A DNA stretch of 64,000 nucleotides from Peribacillus cavernae (lineage in GTDB: Bacteria > Bacillota > Bacilli > Bacillales > DSM-1321). Each line of letters starts with the position of its first letter. Position 1 is the stretch's first letter. The notes under the pieces are model-generated. The model was given only the letters and a program-made list of their open reading frames with translations. It had not been told where the DNA came from and did not search any database. The stretch covers positions 62,001-126,000 of the forward strand of contig NZ_RYZZ01000007.1 in assembly GCF_003989135.1 (NCBI RefSeq). The letters are read 5' to 3'. Made by a program: the position numbers and the translations under genes. Positions 1-8,392 of the stretch are shown piece by piece.

Positions 1-708
1 GAAGATTTTAAATCGCTCAGATTAAGTATTTCCGGGGGAGCAACGATGCCTGTTGCGCTTTTAAAAGAATTCGAGAAAAAGTTCAATGTATTCGTTTCCG
101 AGGGTTACGGCTTATCTGAAGCTTCTCCTGTTACATGTTTTAATCCGCTTGATCGTCCAAGAAAACCTGGTTCAATCGGGACCAATATCAAGAATGTCGT
201 AAATAAAGTCGTAAATGAACTAGGTGACGAGGTGCCCGTCGGCCAGGTTGGCGAGTTAATTGTCAGAGGGCCAAACGTGATGAAGGGTTACTACAAAATG
301 CCGGAAGAGACGGCTGCCGTTTTGAAAGGCGGCTGGCTTTACACAGGGGATTTAGCGCGAATGGATGAAGAAGGCTATTTCTACATTGTCGACCGTAAGA
401 AGGAAATGATTATCGTAGGCGGCTATAATGTATATCCGCGTGAAGTGGAGGAAGTATTATTTGCCCATCCTAATATAGTGGAAGCGGCTGTAATTGGGAT
501 TCCGGATCCTAACCAGGGAGAAGTGGTGCAAGCCTTTGTCGTGAAGAAAAACGATTCACTCACAGAAGAGGAATTACTCGCTTATTGCGCCGATCATCTT
601 GCCAAATACAAAGTACCACAAGTGATCGAGTTCATCGGCGAACTACCGAAAAATACAACAGGAAAAATCTTAAGACGGTCATTAAAAGATCAAGTGCTGC
701 AAAAATAA
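1..708 (+). CDS. lcfB: Long-chain fatty acid--CoA ligase, C-terminal part (cut by window start)
   Basis: Activates fatty acids to acyl-CoA through an acyl-AMP intermediate. The frame is open from base 1 and reads in frame into the ATG at 46, so that ATG is internal and the 5' part lies outside the window; about 235 codons are seen of a family protein of about 510. Visible adenylate-forming motifs are YGLSEASP (A5), [20 protein letters not shown] (A7/A8), [14 protein letters not shown], and the C-terminal [11 protein letters not shown] carrying the catalytic lysine (A10). The assignment to LcfB (YhfL) rests on these motifs plus the nearby yhfN-like protease gene, as in B. subtilis. The exact chain-length preference cannot be read from sequence. 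Confidence 0.88.
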   Translation, partial: EDFKSLRLSISGGATMPVALLKEFEKKFNVFVSEGYGLSEASPVTCFNPLDRPRKPGSIGTNIKNVVNKVVNELGDEVPVGQVGELIVRGPNVMKGYYKMPEETAAVLKGGWLYTGDLARMDEEGYFYIVDRKKEMIIVGGYNVYPREVEEVLFAHPNIVEAAVIGIPDPNQGEVVQAFVVKKNDSLTEEELLAYCADHLAKYKVPQVIEFIGELPKNTTGKILRRSLKDQVLQK

Positions 709-755
709 AGAAGCGGCGGTTGAAAGCAAAGATAAAATGAAGCGTTGACAAACAC

Positions 756-802
756 CTGACACATCCTTAAAAAAACTAACTCTTCATTCCTGGACGTGTC
801 AG
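756..802. repeat. Imperfect inverted repeat after lcfB
   Basis: Arms CTGACACATCC (756-766) and GGACGTGTCAG (792-802) pair at 10 of 11 positions around a 25-base spacer. No T-tract follows, so it is not a typical intrinsic terminator. The role is unknown; it could be a dispersed-repeat copy or an operator. Confidence 0.35.
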
Positions 803-838
803 ACTGATATTTCGTTATCATCTAGTTCGGGGCGGGAG

Positions 839-1115
839 TTATTTTTCTCTCGCCTTTTTTTCTTCCAACAGGTCTTCATCTTTTTGGGGTTTCCACTGCT
901 TGACTCCATCATCTTCATCGAACTCAATCGATACTTCGGCAATGCCTTTTTCAGCTATAATTTTATCCTCTAGCCTTATATCATCAGCCTCGGCAATGGC
1001 CAACGAAGGTTCAATCTCAATTTCCAATCTTCGACAATCGTTTCATAGGACATAATTCCGATAATCAATGCGGCACTGAGGAGAACCAGAGGCACCAAAC
1101 ATAGTTAATTATCAT
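839..1115 (-). pseudogene. Frameshifted small membrane-protein gene
   Basis: No single frame gives a sensible protein, but three consecutive frames join into one. A start ATG at 1115 reads MIINYV. A second frame then reads LVPLVLLSAALIIGIMSYE, a good membrane helix, followed by TIVEDWK. The third frame, open down to 839, gives an acidic tail of about 60 residues beginning EIEIEPSLAIAEADD and ending in EEKKAREK. Two single-base indels, near 1098 and near 1025, would restore a protein of roughly 90 residues with one N-terminal helix and a charged tail. I do not recognise the family. Either the gene is decayed or the assembly has indel errors. If it is not a pseudogene, only the 839-1027 tail (TTG start) would be translated. 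Confidence 0.35.
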
Positions 1116-1196
1116 TTTTCGGCTTACGCTTTACCGGAAAAGGGAATATAAAAACGAGTAGTGACAGCGTGAAAAAACTGAAGGAGGTATTATCCT

Positions 1197-1973
1197 ATGC
1201 CCTCGATTTTGTATGAAGTACACTCGAAAATTGCCCATATTACATTAAATGGTGGGGGAACATTAAACTTACTGAACACCGCAACCGTTCAAAAACTGCA
1301 TGACGTTATGAAGGATATTTCAAACAATCCACAAGTAAGTGTGGTAATTATAAGCGGAGCTGGTCATAGGGCGTTTTGTGCTGGTGCTGATGTAAAGGAT
1401 GTGACTTTTCAATCACCCGCAACGCTTGTACAACTGACACAGCAGCTTGGTGAGCTGTTTGATGTTATTGAGGATCTGCCTCAGCCAACAATTGCAGCTA
1501 TTAATGGGTTTGCGTTCGGAGCCGGGTTTGAACTTTCATTAGCTTGTGACCTTCGCATAGCCGTGGATCAAACGTTGCTCGGTCTCACTGAAACAAGGAT
1601 AGGTTTAATACCAGGAGCGGGAGGGACCCAGAGGCTGCCTCGTCTGATCGGTGAGTCCAGGGCCCTTGAATTGATTTTAACAGCAAAAAGAATTACTTCA
1701 TTAGAGGCATATCAATACGGTATTCTGACAAAAGTCGTTCCTAACAATAAGCTTGAGGAAGAAGCTTATGATCTTGCTCACTTGATTTTAAATAATGCTC
1801 CCATCGCTGTTCAACAAGCAAAGCTGGCTGTAAAAAATGGAATGAAAACAGACCTTGGTACAGGTTTGGAACTCGAAAAGGCTGGCTTTTTAAAAACCGT
1901 TTCTACGGAAGACAGGGACGAAGGATTAGCAGCATTCTTAGAAAAAAAACAGCCGGACTTTACTGGTAAATAA
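1197..1973 (+). CDS. Enoyl-CoA hydratase/isomerase (crotonase family)
   Basis: 258 residues, the usual crotonase length. It probably hydrates trans-2-enoyl-CoA in beta-oxidation or in a short-chain acyl-CoA pathway. The oxyanion-hole segments are CAGAD (61-65) and GFAFGAGFEL (104-113). The two acidic residues corresponding to the catalytic pair of rat enoyl-CoA hydratase are present: Glu112 in GAGFELSLACD and Glu132 in TETRIGLIPGAGGTQRLPR. This supports a hydratase rather than a one-Glu isomerase. A strong AAGGAGG (1181-1187) precedes the ATG, and an intrinsic terminator follows at 2023. It lies near the acyl-CoA ligase, consistent with fatty-acid use. The physiological substrate is not determinable. 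Confidence 0.85.
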   Translation: MPSILYEVHSKIAHITLNGGGTLNLLNTATVQKLHDVMKDISNNPQVSVVIISGAGHRAFCAGADVKDVTFQSPATLVQLTQQLGELFDVIEDLPQPTIAAINGFAFGAGFELSLACDLRIAVDQTLLGLTETRIGLIPGAGGTQRLPRLIGESRALELILTAKRITSLEAYQYGILTKVVPNNKLEEEAYDLAHLILNNAPIAVQQAKLAVKNGMKTDLGTGLELEKAGFLKTVSTEDRDEGLAAFLEKKQPDFTGK

Positions 1974-2022
1974 CAAACGACTCTGAAAAACCACTTGATA
2001 AAACAAAACCACTAACAAAAAA

Positions 2023-2045
2023 ACTCCTGGATAGGAGTCTTTTTG
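2023..2045 (+). terminator. Intrinsic terminator after the enoyl-CoA hydratase gene
   Basis: Stem ACTCCT (2023-2028) / AGGAGT (2033-2038), loop GGAT, then CTTTTTG. It overlaps the most upstream in-frame TTG of the next gene, an argument against that start. Confidence 0.75.
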
Positions 2046-2111
2046 TTGAAATCGGAACACATTAAAGGTAAGATAATTGATAAAAAATTTTTAGAGATGA
2101 GGAGGGGGAGG

Positions 2112-2660
2112 ATGAGAGATGTTAGCTTGACAGTTATTTTCGAACATCGCATCACTCAAAAGTATTTATACCGATCCGGAATCGCTCATGCCCTCGCCGT
2201 ATCTTATCACGCTTTTAACCTGGCAAAGGAGAAGGGTGAGGACGTCGATATAGCCGCAAAAGCCGGACTGCTTCATGATATGGGGCATTTCACATGGTAC
2301 CGGAATGGAAAATGGGATTATGAGCTTTATAAACAAAATGATATCCACGCCATCAAGGGGGCTGAACGAGCCCACAAGCTGCTGATCCGCCTTGGGGAAA
2401 ATCCAATTAAAGCCAAAACCATTTCCCTTGCGATTTTATTCCATACCGATTCTTTTCTTCCGACCAACGATATTATCCGGAGCCCCTTGCAGCAAATTGT
2501 CAAATCAGCCGATGAGAAGGACGAAGAAAAAGGTGGTTTGCATCACTATCGCAAGATCAAGTTTGAAAGGGCTAAGCAAAGTATTATCCGCCTCGATCAA
2601 ATGATCGAAAAGCATGAGCTATCATACATGAATGAGGAAAAAGTGAGGCCATCATCATAG
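2112..2660 (+). CDS. HD-domain hydrolase
   Basis: About 182 residues. An HD metal-dependent phosphohydrolase fold is indicated by His26 in SGIAHALAVSYHA and the His55-Asp56 pair in AGLLHDMGHF, with a further conserved HHYRK stretch toward the C-terminus. Such proteins usually hydrolyse nucleotides or phosphate esters; the substrate is unknown. The frame is open back to a TTG at 2043, but that codon lies inside the preceding terminator, whereas AGGAGG at 2100-2105 sits six bases before the ATG at 2112, which is therefore preferred. Its own terminator begins within the last codons. Confidence 0.75.
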   Translation: MRDVSLTVIFEHRITQKYLYRSGIAHALAVSYHAFNLAKEKGEDVDIAAKAGLLHDMGHFTWYRNGKWDYELYKQNDIHAIKGAERAHKLLIRLGENPIKAKTISLAILFHTDSFLPTNDIIRSPLQQIVKSADEKDEEKGGLHHYRKIKFERAKQSIIRLDQMIEKHELSYMNEEKVRPSS

Positions 2661-2679
2661 AGTGATGGCTTCGTTTTTT
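2645..2679 (+). terminator. Intrinsic terminator overlapping the 3' end of the HD gene
   Basis: GAGGCCATCA (2645-2654) pairs with TGATGGCTTC (2663-2672) with one G-U, followed by GTTTTTT. The left arm includes the last coding triplets. Confidence 0.8.
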
Positions 2680-2825
2680 GTTATCCTCACTTCATTCTGC
2701 TTATCTTGAACATACACATTCACCTCATTACTGCCTGTTAATATTTTTCGAGGTTCAAAAAATAGGGTTGAAAAAGTAACAGTATTTTAAGAAAATAAGA
2801 AGAACAAACATAAAGGGGGGAAGTA

Positions 2826-3560
2826 GTGGTGGCAGTCACAGCATTGGAGGGGGAGGCCCCGCAATTCAGGCAGGGCCTTCAGTCGGGAGTCAGCATTGCC
2901 ATCGGGTATGCCCCTGTCGCCTTGACCTATGGGCTTCTAGCGAAAACAACCGGCCTGACGATGACGGAAACAGTATTGATGAGCCTCATCGTATTCGCCG
3001 GTGCTTCACAATATATAGCACTGAATCTATTGGCATTAGGAACAGGTGCGTTCGAAATAATCCTGACCACGTTTATTGTGAATATCCGCCATTTCTTAAT
3101 GTCTACGGCTCTTAATGAAAAGAGTTATGAAGAAGACGGTCTTTTGAAAAAAGCTACATATTCATTCGGATTAACCGATGAAACGTTTTCGGTCGCCGCA
3201 ACAAAGCCGGGAACTGTGACCGCAGGATACATGTTCGGCTTGATTTTAATGGCGTACTCGAGCTGGGTGATCTGCTCCGGACTAGGGCATCTTTTTGGGG
3301 CGAGTTTGCCGAAGACCTTGCAGGAAAGCATGTCCGTCGCCTTATATGCTATGTTTATCGGATTGCTGGCCCCGTCGATGAAGGGTGCGAAAAAAGTCAT
3401 ATATCTGGCTGTGGTCGCAGCTTGCTTTAACAGTGTTTTTACGGTTACAGAAGCGATGAGCAGCGGCTGGTCGATTGTACTGTCCACACTGATTTCATCA
3501 TTCATCATTGAATTTATTGAATATACGAAGCGGAAGAAAGGCGGGAGCAGCGGTGAATAG
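2826..3560 (+). CDS. azlC: AzlC-family branched-chain amino acid exporter, large subunit
   Basis: 244 residues, strongly hydrophobic, with the AzlC/YgaZ pattern: an N-terminal GVSIAIGYAPVALTYGLLAK segment, FAGASQYIALNLL, and NIRHFLMSTAL. With the small AzlD partner directly downstream it should form a two-subunit membrane exporter of branched-chain amino acids or analogues such as azaleucine (known for the family). Start is GTG at 2826, possibly the next GTG at 2829, behind AAAGGGGGGAAG. The stop overlaps azlD by 8 bases, so the two are translationally coupled. Whether this is the azaleucine-resistance gene itself or a paralogue cannot be told here. Confidence 0.85.
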   Translation: MVAVTALEGEAPQFRQGLQSGVSIAIGYAPVALTYGLLAKTTGLTMTETVLMSLIVFAGASQYIALNLLALGTGAFEIILTTFIVNIRHFLMSTALNEKSYEEDGLLKKATYSFGLTDETFSVAATKPGTVTAGYMFGLILMAYSSWVICSGLGHLFGASLPKTLQESMSVALYAMFIGLLAPSMKGAKKVIYLAVVAACFNSVFTVTEAMSSGWSIVLSTLISSFIIEFIEYTKRKKGGSSGE

Positions 3561-3864
3561 TACAGTAATAGGGATGATTATCGGAATGGCTGTAGTTACC
3601 TATATTCCGCGGCTGCTGCCTTTTGTCTTGTTCAAAGGGAAGGAAATGCCTTTTTTTTTGCAGGGGGTGTTAAAGAACATCCCTTACGCAACTTTAGGTG
3701 CTTTGATTTTCCCCGGCGTTTTACTGATCCAGGATGATATCACTTATGGATTATTAGGAGCAGCCGCGGCAATCTTGATTGCCTATTTCGGTGCAAATGT
3801 AATCGTTGTTGTGCTTGGTGCCATAGCTGTTTTGAGCGTTTATTCGATTTTTATTCCGCTATAG
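3553..3864 (+). CDS. azlD: AzlD-family branched-chain amino acid exporter, small subunit
   Basis: About 103 residues with several membrane segments, including VVTYIPRLLPFVLFKGK, typical of AzlD. It partners AzlC. The frame is open upstream to 3508, but the GTG at 3553 fits family length and leaves the usual short overlap with azlC; a GGCGGGAG ribosome site lies just upstream within azlC. A terminator follows at 3884, so azlCD is a two-gene operon. Confidence 0.82.
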   Translation: MNSTVIGMIIGMAVVTYIPRLLPFVLFKGKEMPFFLQGVLKNIPYATLGALIFPGVLLIQDDITYGLLGAAAAILIAYFGANVIVVVLGAIAVLSVYSIFIPL

Positions 3865-3883
3865 GAGATAGTCCTGATACAAG

Positions 3884-3913
3884 AAAGCGTCTTATAAAAT
3901 GGACGCTTTTTTA
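3884..3913 (+). terminator. Intrinsic terminator of azlCD
   Basis: AAAGCGTC (3884-3891) pairs with GACGCTTT (3902-3909), followed by TTTTA. Confidence 0.8.
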
Positions 3914-4097
3914 TTTCGCTTCCTTCACGATTTTGCTGGCGTCACATGGTTAAAGGCGAATAAAAAATTCAACAGACCCTGATTATAAGTTGAATGCTTT
4001 TTTATAGTATCCCTTTTCATTTTTCCCTGATTGGGGTTCTAACTTGTCTCTTCCTAACTACAATAAATAAGGAAGGTTTGTCTAGAGGGGGATAGAA

Positions 4098-5375
4098 ATG
4101 GCCAGAAAATGGGCAAGTGCTGCGGTTATGTTGTATCTGGTGATTGCTGCTTTCATGTATTGGTATATCTTTAACGGTGCAGATCCGCAGGTTCCAACCG
4201 TATTGAAGGGGACAGCGGCTGACCCGGCAACTTTTTTAAACGCGAGGGAATTGATGTTAAGCGAGAAATACTCGGGCATCCGCAACTTTTTATACTTTAT
4301 CTCTACACCATATGAATGGTTGTTTTATTTTTTGATTTTGCTGGTCGGACTTTCGAGAGCGATTGAAAGATGGGCGAATTCTGTGTCAAGGTGGAGAGTG
4401 CTCCAAACGGCCGTTTATCTATTTTGGCTGTCTCTTCTTTCCTACATTGTCTTATTTCCGTTTAACTATATCGGCTATGCCCTTGGTAAAAGTTATAATA
4501 TAACCACCCAGACATTCACTTCATGGATGAAGGACGAAGTGATCGCTTTTTGGATTAACTTCGGCACCATGGTTGTTATCGTCTCGGTTTTGTACTGGCT
4601 GATGAAAAAAAGTTCAAAGAACTGGTGGCTGCATGCGTGGCTGCTGTCAATCCCGTTTACCTTGTTCATGATGTTTGTTCAGCCGGTATTGATTGATCCG
4701 TTATATAACGATTTTTATCCGCTTAAAAACAAGGAGCTTGAAGCGAAAATCCTGGAGATGGCCAACAGGGCGGATATTTCTGCCGAACATGTCTATGAAG
4801 TGAATATGGCGGAAAAGACCAACTCGTTAAATGCGTACGTAACCGGAATTGGTTCCAATTCACGGATCGTGTTATGGGATACGACGCTGAACAGGCTGAA
4901 AGACAATGAAATCTTGTTCATTATGGCCCATGAAATGGCTCATTATGTTGAAAAGCATATTTACTTTGGCATGGCTGCATATCTGTTGTTGACCTTTATC
5001 GGCCTTTGGATTACGGCAAGGTCAATGGACTATATCGTCAGGTGCTGGGGGGATGTGCTGAAAATCCCATCCGTCAGCAGTATCGGCTCACTGCCGCTGT
5101 TCCTGCTAATAACCGCTGTACTTTTATTTGCCTCAGAACCGCTCTCCAACTCTCTATCGCGCTATCAGGAAACCCGCGCTGACAAATATGCGATTGAGAT
5201 GACCGGAGACAGTAAGGCCGCAGTCAGAACATTCCAGGAGCTGACAAGATCCGGACTGAGCCAGGTGAATCCACCGTCATTGGTCAAGTGGTTCAGGTAT
5301 TCCCATCCGACCATGCTGGAGCGGATTTCGATGGTCGAGAATTATAGACCTGGTACGATAGGAAAATCTGAATAA
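4098..5375 (+). CDS. yhfN: M48-family membrane zinc metalloprotease (YhfN-like)
   Basis: 425 residues in the Ste24/CAAX-protease style. An N-terminal membrane helix is followed by several more (for example FLYFISTPYEWLFYFLILL). The zinc site HEMAH is at 278-282 with the third ligand Glu358 in QETRADKYAIEM, all as in active M48 enzymes. The active site faces the cytoplasmic side in characterised relatives; the natural substrate in bacilli is unknown. A GAGGGGG ribosome site precedes the ATG. The name follows B. subtilis yhfN by family and by position near lcfB. Confidence 0.85.
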   Translation: MARKWASAAVMLYLVIAAFMYWYIFNGADPQVPTVLKGTAADPATFLNARELMLSEKYSGIRNFLYFISTPYEWLFYFLILLVGLSRAIERWANSVSRWRVLQTAVYLFWLSLLSYIVLFPFNYIGYALGKSYNITTQTFTSWMKDEVIAFWINFGTMVVIVSVLYWLMKKSSKNWWLHAWLLSIPFTLFMMFVQPVLIDPLYNDFYPLKNKELEAKILEMANRADISAEHVYEVNMAEKTNSLNAYVTGIGSNSRIVLWDTTLNRLKDNEILFIMAHEMAHYVEKHIYFGMAAYLLLTFIGLWITARSMDYIVRCWGDVLKIPSVSSIGSLPLFLLITAVLLFASEPLSNSLSRYQETRADKYAIEMTGDSKAAVRTFQELTRSGLSQVNPPSLVKWFRYSHPTMLERISMVENYRPGTIGKSE

Positions 5376-5385
5376 ACTTTTTTAT

Positions 5386-5413
5386 TTTAACTTCCATTAT
5401 TCTCTACTATAAT
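5386..5413 (+). promoter_or_regulatory. Possible sigma-A promoter for the yitT-like gene
   Basis: A perfect TATAAT at 5408-5413 with a weak TTTAAC (5386-5391) 16 bases upstream, in the short gap before the gene. Confidence 0.45.
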
Positions 5414-5447
5414 GAATGCAATCTAAGTAGTTTCGAGGAGTTAGGCA

Positions 5448-6257
5448 ATGTACAGATTACTTACAATCTTCATAAGCTCTGTCATCGTAGGCGCGGCATA
5501 CAACTTATTTCTTATCCCCCATCATATTCTAAGCAGCGGGTTAAGCGGGATAGCCATCATGCTCGGGATACTTACGCCGTTTAATACAGGTTTGTTGAAT
5601 TTCCTGCTGAACCTGCCGCTATTAATTGTTGGTGTTCTTAAACTGGGAAAAAGATTTATCGGATACACGATCATGTCTGTCGTTGTACTTTCGATTAGTT
5701 TATATGTAATCCCGATCCATGCCATAAGTTCAGAGCCGATTTTGTCGTCTTTGTTTGGCGGTGTGATAACTGGTATTGGAATCGGCTTGATATTCCGGGC
5801 AGCGGGTTCATCGGGCGGCTTCGATATCATTGCCATGTTGCTGACCAAAAAAAAGGACTTTCCGCTCGGTTCACTCATTTCGGCGATGAACGCAGTCGTC
5901 GTCATTCTGTCAGGCTTTGTATTTAACTGGGATGCGGCTTTGAATACGCTTGTTGCCATTTATGCAACAGGAAAAGTCATTGATACCATCCATACAAACC
6001 ACATTAAGCTGACATTGATGATTGTTACGAAAAATGGGGAAGATATGAAGGCGAAGCTGCTTGCGAATTTATACAGGGGAGTTACCGTGATCGACGGGGA
6101 AGGGGCTTATACAGGTGAAGGACAGAAAATATTGTTGACAGTCATCACACGTTATCAGCTGACCGAAGTAAAAACAATGATCAATGAAATTGATCCGAAT
6201 GCATTTGTGAACATTACCGAAACGACTGAGGTAATGGGCTCGTTTCATAGAAATTAG
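5448..6257 (+). CDS. YitT-family membrane protein
   Basis: 269 residues. An N-terminal half of about five membrane helices (YitT/DUF161) includes YNLFLIPHHILSSGLSGIA and AAGSSGGFDIIAMLL; a soluble C-terminal DUF2179 domain ends in DPNAFVNITETTEVMGSF. The molecular function is not established, although transport is often suspected. A second paralogue lies at 33361-34203 with the same architecture. It is monocistronic, with a GAGGAG ribosome site before the ATG and a terminator at 6308. Confidence 0.82.
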   Translation: MYRLLTIFISSVIVGAAYNLFLIPHHILSSGLSGIAIMLGILTPFNTGLLNFLLNLPLLIVGVLKLGKRFIGYTIMSVVVLSISLYVIPIHAISSEPILSSLFGGVITGIGIGLIFRAAGSSGGFDIIAMLLTKKKDFPLGSLISAMNAVVVILSGFVFNWDAALNTLVAIYATGKVIDTIHTNHIKLTLMIVTKNGEDMKAKLLANLYRGVTVIDGEGAYTGEGQKILLTVITRYQLTEVKTMINEIDPNAFVNITETTEVMGSFHRN

Positions 6258-6307
6258 CCTGCTATAAATTTTGCTAAGAAGGGCATCTTTTTAAAATAAA
6301 AAAGAAG

Positions 6308-6330
6308 AGCAGCCGTAAAGGCTGCTTTTA
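6308..6330. terminator. Terminator between convergent yitT-like and IDEAL genes
   Basis: AGCAGCC (6308-6314) / GGCTGCT (6320-6326) followed by TTTA; preceded by an A-rich stretch, so it may act on both strands. Confidence 0.65.
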
Positions 6331-6362
6331 GTTGTTGTGGATTGCTATGCAGGAACCGTTTT

Positions 6363-6599
6363 TCATGTGCCGAACATTTTGTTCAGTTCTTTCCATTCGT
6401 TGCTTAAAAGGACGAATAGCTGTTTATTTTTCGTGTCCAAGGCCTCGTTAATCCGCTGTTGAAGCTGTCTTTTTTTATAGGTGAGAATCGACTCATGGAT
6501 GATCATGTCAATAAGCAAGTCCTTCAGGTAGACATCCTTCTTTTTCTTGTTCATTGCGTAAGACTTAACCAGTTCTGAATATGATTTTTCATTGTTCAT
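6363..6599 (-). CDS. yhzC: IDEAL-domain protein
   Basis: 78 residues. The C-terminal part carries the IDEAL signature region: LLIDMIIHESILTYKKRQLQ, then INEALDTKNKQLFVLLSNEW. This short helical domain recurs in Firmicute proteins of unknown function, sometimes with DNA-binding or regulatory partners. It is divergent from comK, as B. subtilis yhzC is a comK neighbour, hence the symbol by position and family. An AGGGGTGG ribosome site lies upstream of the ATG at 6599. Whether it influences competence is unknown. Confidence 0.75.
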   Translation of the reverse strand: MNNEKSYSELVKSYAMNKKKKDVYLKDLLIDMIIHESILTYKKRQLQQRINEALDTKNKQLFVLLSNEWKELNKMFGT

Positions 6600-6639
6600 G
6601 AAGAACCACCCCTGTCGCCTTTTTATTAGTATATGGAAT

Positions 6640-6792
6640 TTTCTTATAGAAAATCAATAGAAAATTCAAAATATTTTATAAACTAATTTTCAAGACACGA
6701 AATGACAAGCTTAGATAAGAAGTGACGAAATAGTATAAATTTACTATAAATTTTCAAAAATTATGTTTATTTGTGGATTCTTATGGTATAAT
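6640..6792 (+). promoter_or_regulatory. comK upstream region with AT-tracts and a TATAAT box
   Basis: A 243-base gap separates the IDEAL gene from comK. It contains a perfect TATAAT at 6787-6792 with no convincing -35, as expected for an activator-dependent promoter. AAAA-N5-TTTA at 6757-6769 is one mismatch from the AAAA-N5-TTTT half-box bound by ComK in B. subtilis. An AT-palindromic stretch runs through 6650-6680. No perfect K-box was found, so autoregulation is inferred. Confidence 0.45.
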
Positions 6793-6842
6793 GAGGAATA
6801 AATTGGAAGACATAATCAATTATTAGAAAGGAGAATCTGTTT

Positions 6843-7427
6843 ATGAATGATGTAACAGAAAATTTAGTAGAGGAGTATGAAATTACTCCTTATACATTGA
6901 TGGTTAAGCCTGTCACGTATGGAGGCAAAACCCATTCCCACATTTTTGAGATGGATGATGAATACATCTCTCCCTTCAGACCTATCGACATTATTAAAAA
7001 GAGCTGCAACTATTTTGGAACTAGTTATGAAGGCAGGAAGGAGGGAACCCGGCAGCTGATCGGAATTACCCATAAAGCGCCGATTGCGATTAACCCGACA
7101 AGCTCCATGTTTTTCTTTCCAACAACATCTCCTTTGCGTCCTCAATGTATATGGGTTTCGCTTGAACACATTGATACGTTTAACCGAGCGGATAATTCCC
7201 ATACATCGGTTCTATTTAAAAACCATCTGCAAGAGCTGCTGCCCATTTCAACAAGTTCGTTTGAAAATCAGTATATGAGGACGGTTATCCTTAAAGATAA
7301 GCTGATTCAAAGGATTGAAGAAACAGATCGCAAATATTTTTATCTGCATTCCAGCACACGTCCATCAAAAGCGTCCGAAAGGCATTCCAATTACACAAGA
7401 TACAAAAAGTTTAACAGTGAAGAGTAA
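6843..7427 (+). CDS. comK: Competence transcription factor ComK
   Basis: 194 residues (B. subtilis ComK has 192). The family is recognised from ENLVEEYEITPYTLMVKPV at the N-terminus, the SCNYFGTSYEGRKEGTR block, ITHKAPIAINPTSSMFFFPT and CIWVSLEHI. ComK binds AT-box pairs in the minor groove and activates DNA-uptake and recombination genes including addAB, which are also in this window. The ATG at 6843 follows AAAGGAG (6827-6833). Unlike the B. subtilis protein it has a somewhat different Ser/Arg-rich tail. Nothing suggests truncation, so the protein looks functional. Confidence 0.95.
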   Translation: MNDVTENLVEEYEITPYTLMVKPVTYGGKTHSHIFEMDDEYISPFRPIDIIKKSCNYFGTSYEGRKEGTRQLIGITHKAPIAINPTSSMFFFPTTSPLRPQCIWVSLEHIDTFNRADNSHTSVLFKNHLQELLPISTSSFENQYMRTVILKDKLIQRIEETDRKYFYLHSSTRPSKASERHSNYTRYKKFNSEE

Positions 7428-7485
7428 GGGATTTGTAGGAGAAACAAAAGAGTTATATTTATATAGCGAAAATTAGAAAAAGCGT

Positions 7486-7515
7486 GAATGCCCTTCTCAT
7501 CAGAGAGGGGCATTC
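7486..7515 (+). terminator. Hairpin after comK
   Basis: GAATGCCC (7486-7493) pairs with GGGCATTC (7508-7515), extended inward by TTCTC/GAGAG with an imperfection. Only TT follows, so termination efficiency is uncertain. Confidence 0.5.
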
Positions 7516-7735
7516 TTAGGTGCAGGCCCGCTATAGCGGGGAAAAGAAGTTCCTTCGATAAAAAAGATTATCAATTCTTGTAAAAGGGAGAGGATTGCAT
7601 ATATATTATATGTAACAAACGGATAATACTTGCAATTTCAATATAGCGTGATAGTTCGTATGCGGGATAAATTCGATCAAGAGCACATACCGAATTGCTA
7701 CGGAAGTTTAAGACGCTGTGCCTAAGGAGATTAAT
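7516..7735 (+). other. Intergenic region before the TVP38 gene
   Basis: About 220 bases. A short GCCCGCTATAGCGGG hairpin lies near 7526-7540, followed by an AT-rich stretch. No open reading frame with a ribosome site and no clear promoter could be assigned. Confidence 0.3.
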
Positions 7736-8347
7736 ATGGATTTTGATGTAATTCGAGAATGGCTTACTCTTGAGAATATATTGGAGCTTATTCAGAAGTA
7801 CCGGTCTTTCGGGCCGATCCCGGGTCTATTATTGCCCATGCTTGAAGCGTTTCTGCCTTTCTTGCCACTCGTGGTTTTTGTATTGGCGAATGCCAGTGCT
7901 TTTGGATTGTGGTTTGGTTTTCTATTCTCCTGGATTGGTTCTGTAACCGGTGCAATGCTGGTTTTCTTCATTTTTCGCAAATATGGACAAAAGCGCCTGT
8001 TGCGATTCCTGCAAAAATATAAGCAGGTTCAGAAGCTGATGAATTGGGTCGACCGTCATGGCTTTGGACCGATATTTCTATTGTTGTGCTTTCCATTCAC
8101 TCCGTCGGCAATCGTTAATATTGTGGCCGGACTTTCGAAAATAAGTCCGTTCCAATATGGACTTGCTGTATTGGCAGGGAAAATGATCATGATCTTTTTC
8201 ATCAGCTTTGTCGGGTATGACATTGTGTCTCTTATTCAACAACCTATTAGAACCGTAATCGTTTTAGTAATTATTTTTATTCTTTGGTATGTGGGAAAAC
8301 GGATTGAGATAAGATTAAATAAGGGGATTAAAAGAGAGAATGGATAA
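7736..8347 (+). CDS. yhjE: TVP38/TMEM64 (VTT-domain) membrane protein
   Basis: About 203 residues of the DedA/VTT superfamily, which is thought to act in lipid or small-molecule transfer across the membrane. Visible are FGPIPGLLLPMLEAFLPFLP (re-entrant loop region), the WIGSVTGAMLVFFIFRKYGQ helix and FGPIFLLLCFPFTPSAIVN, the paired motif of the family. The frame extends to a GTG at 7718, but AAGGAGA at 7724-7730 lies five bases before the ATG at 7736. It is followed 45 bases later by the signal peptidase gene, the same pair as yhjE-sipV in B. subtilis. Confidence 0.83.
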   Translation: MDFDVIREWLTLENILELIQKYRSFGPIPGLLLPMLEAFLPFLPLVVFVLANASAFGLWFGFLFSWIGSVTGAMLVFFIFRKYGQKRLLRFLQKYKQVQKLMNWVDRHGFGPIFLLLCFPFTPSAIVNIVAGLSKISPFQYGLAVLAGKMIMIFFISFVGYDIVSLIQQPIRTVIVLVIIFILWYVGKRIEIRLNKGIKRENG

Positions 8348-8392
8348 TGTGCAGTTAATCAAACAAGCTCTTTAGCTACTGGGGGCAATAGA

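Noticed and set aside
2043..2111. Upstream TTG start for the HD gene
   Set aside because: Lies inside the preceding terminator, and a far better ribosome site precedes the ATG at 2112.
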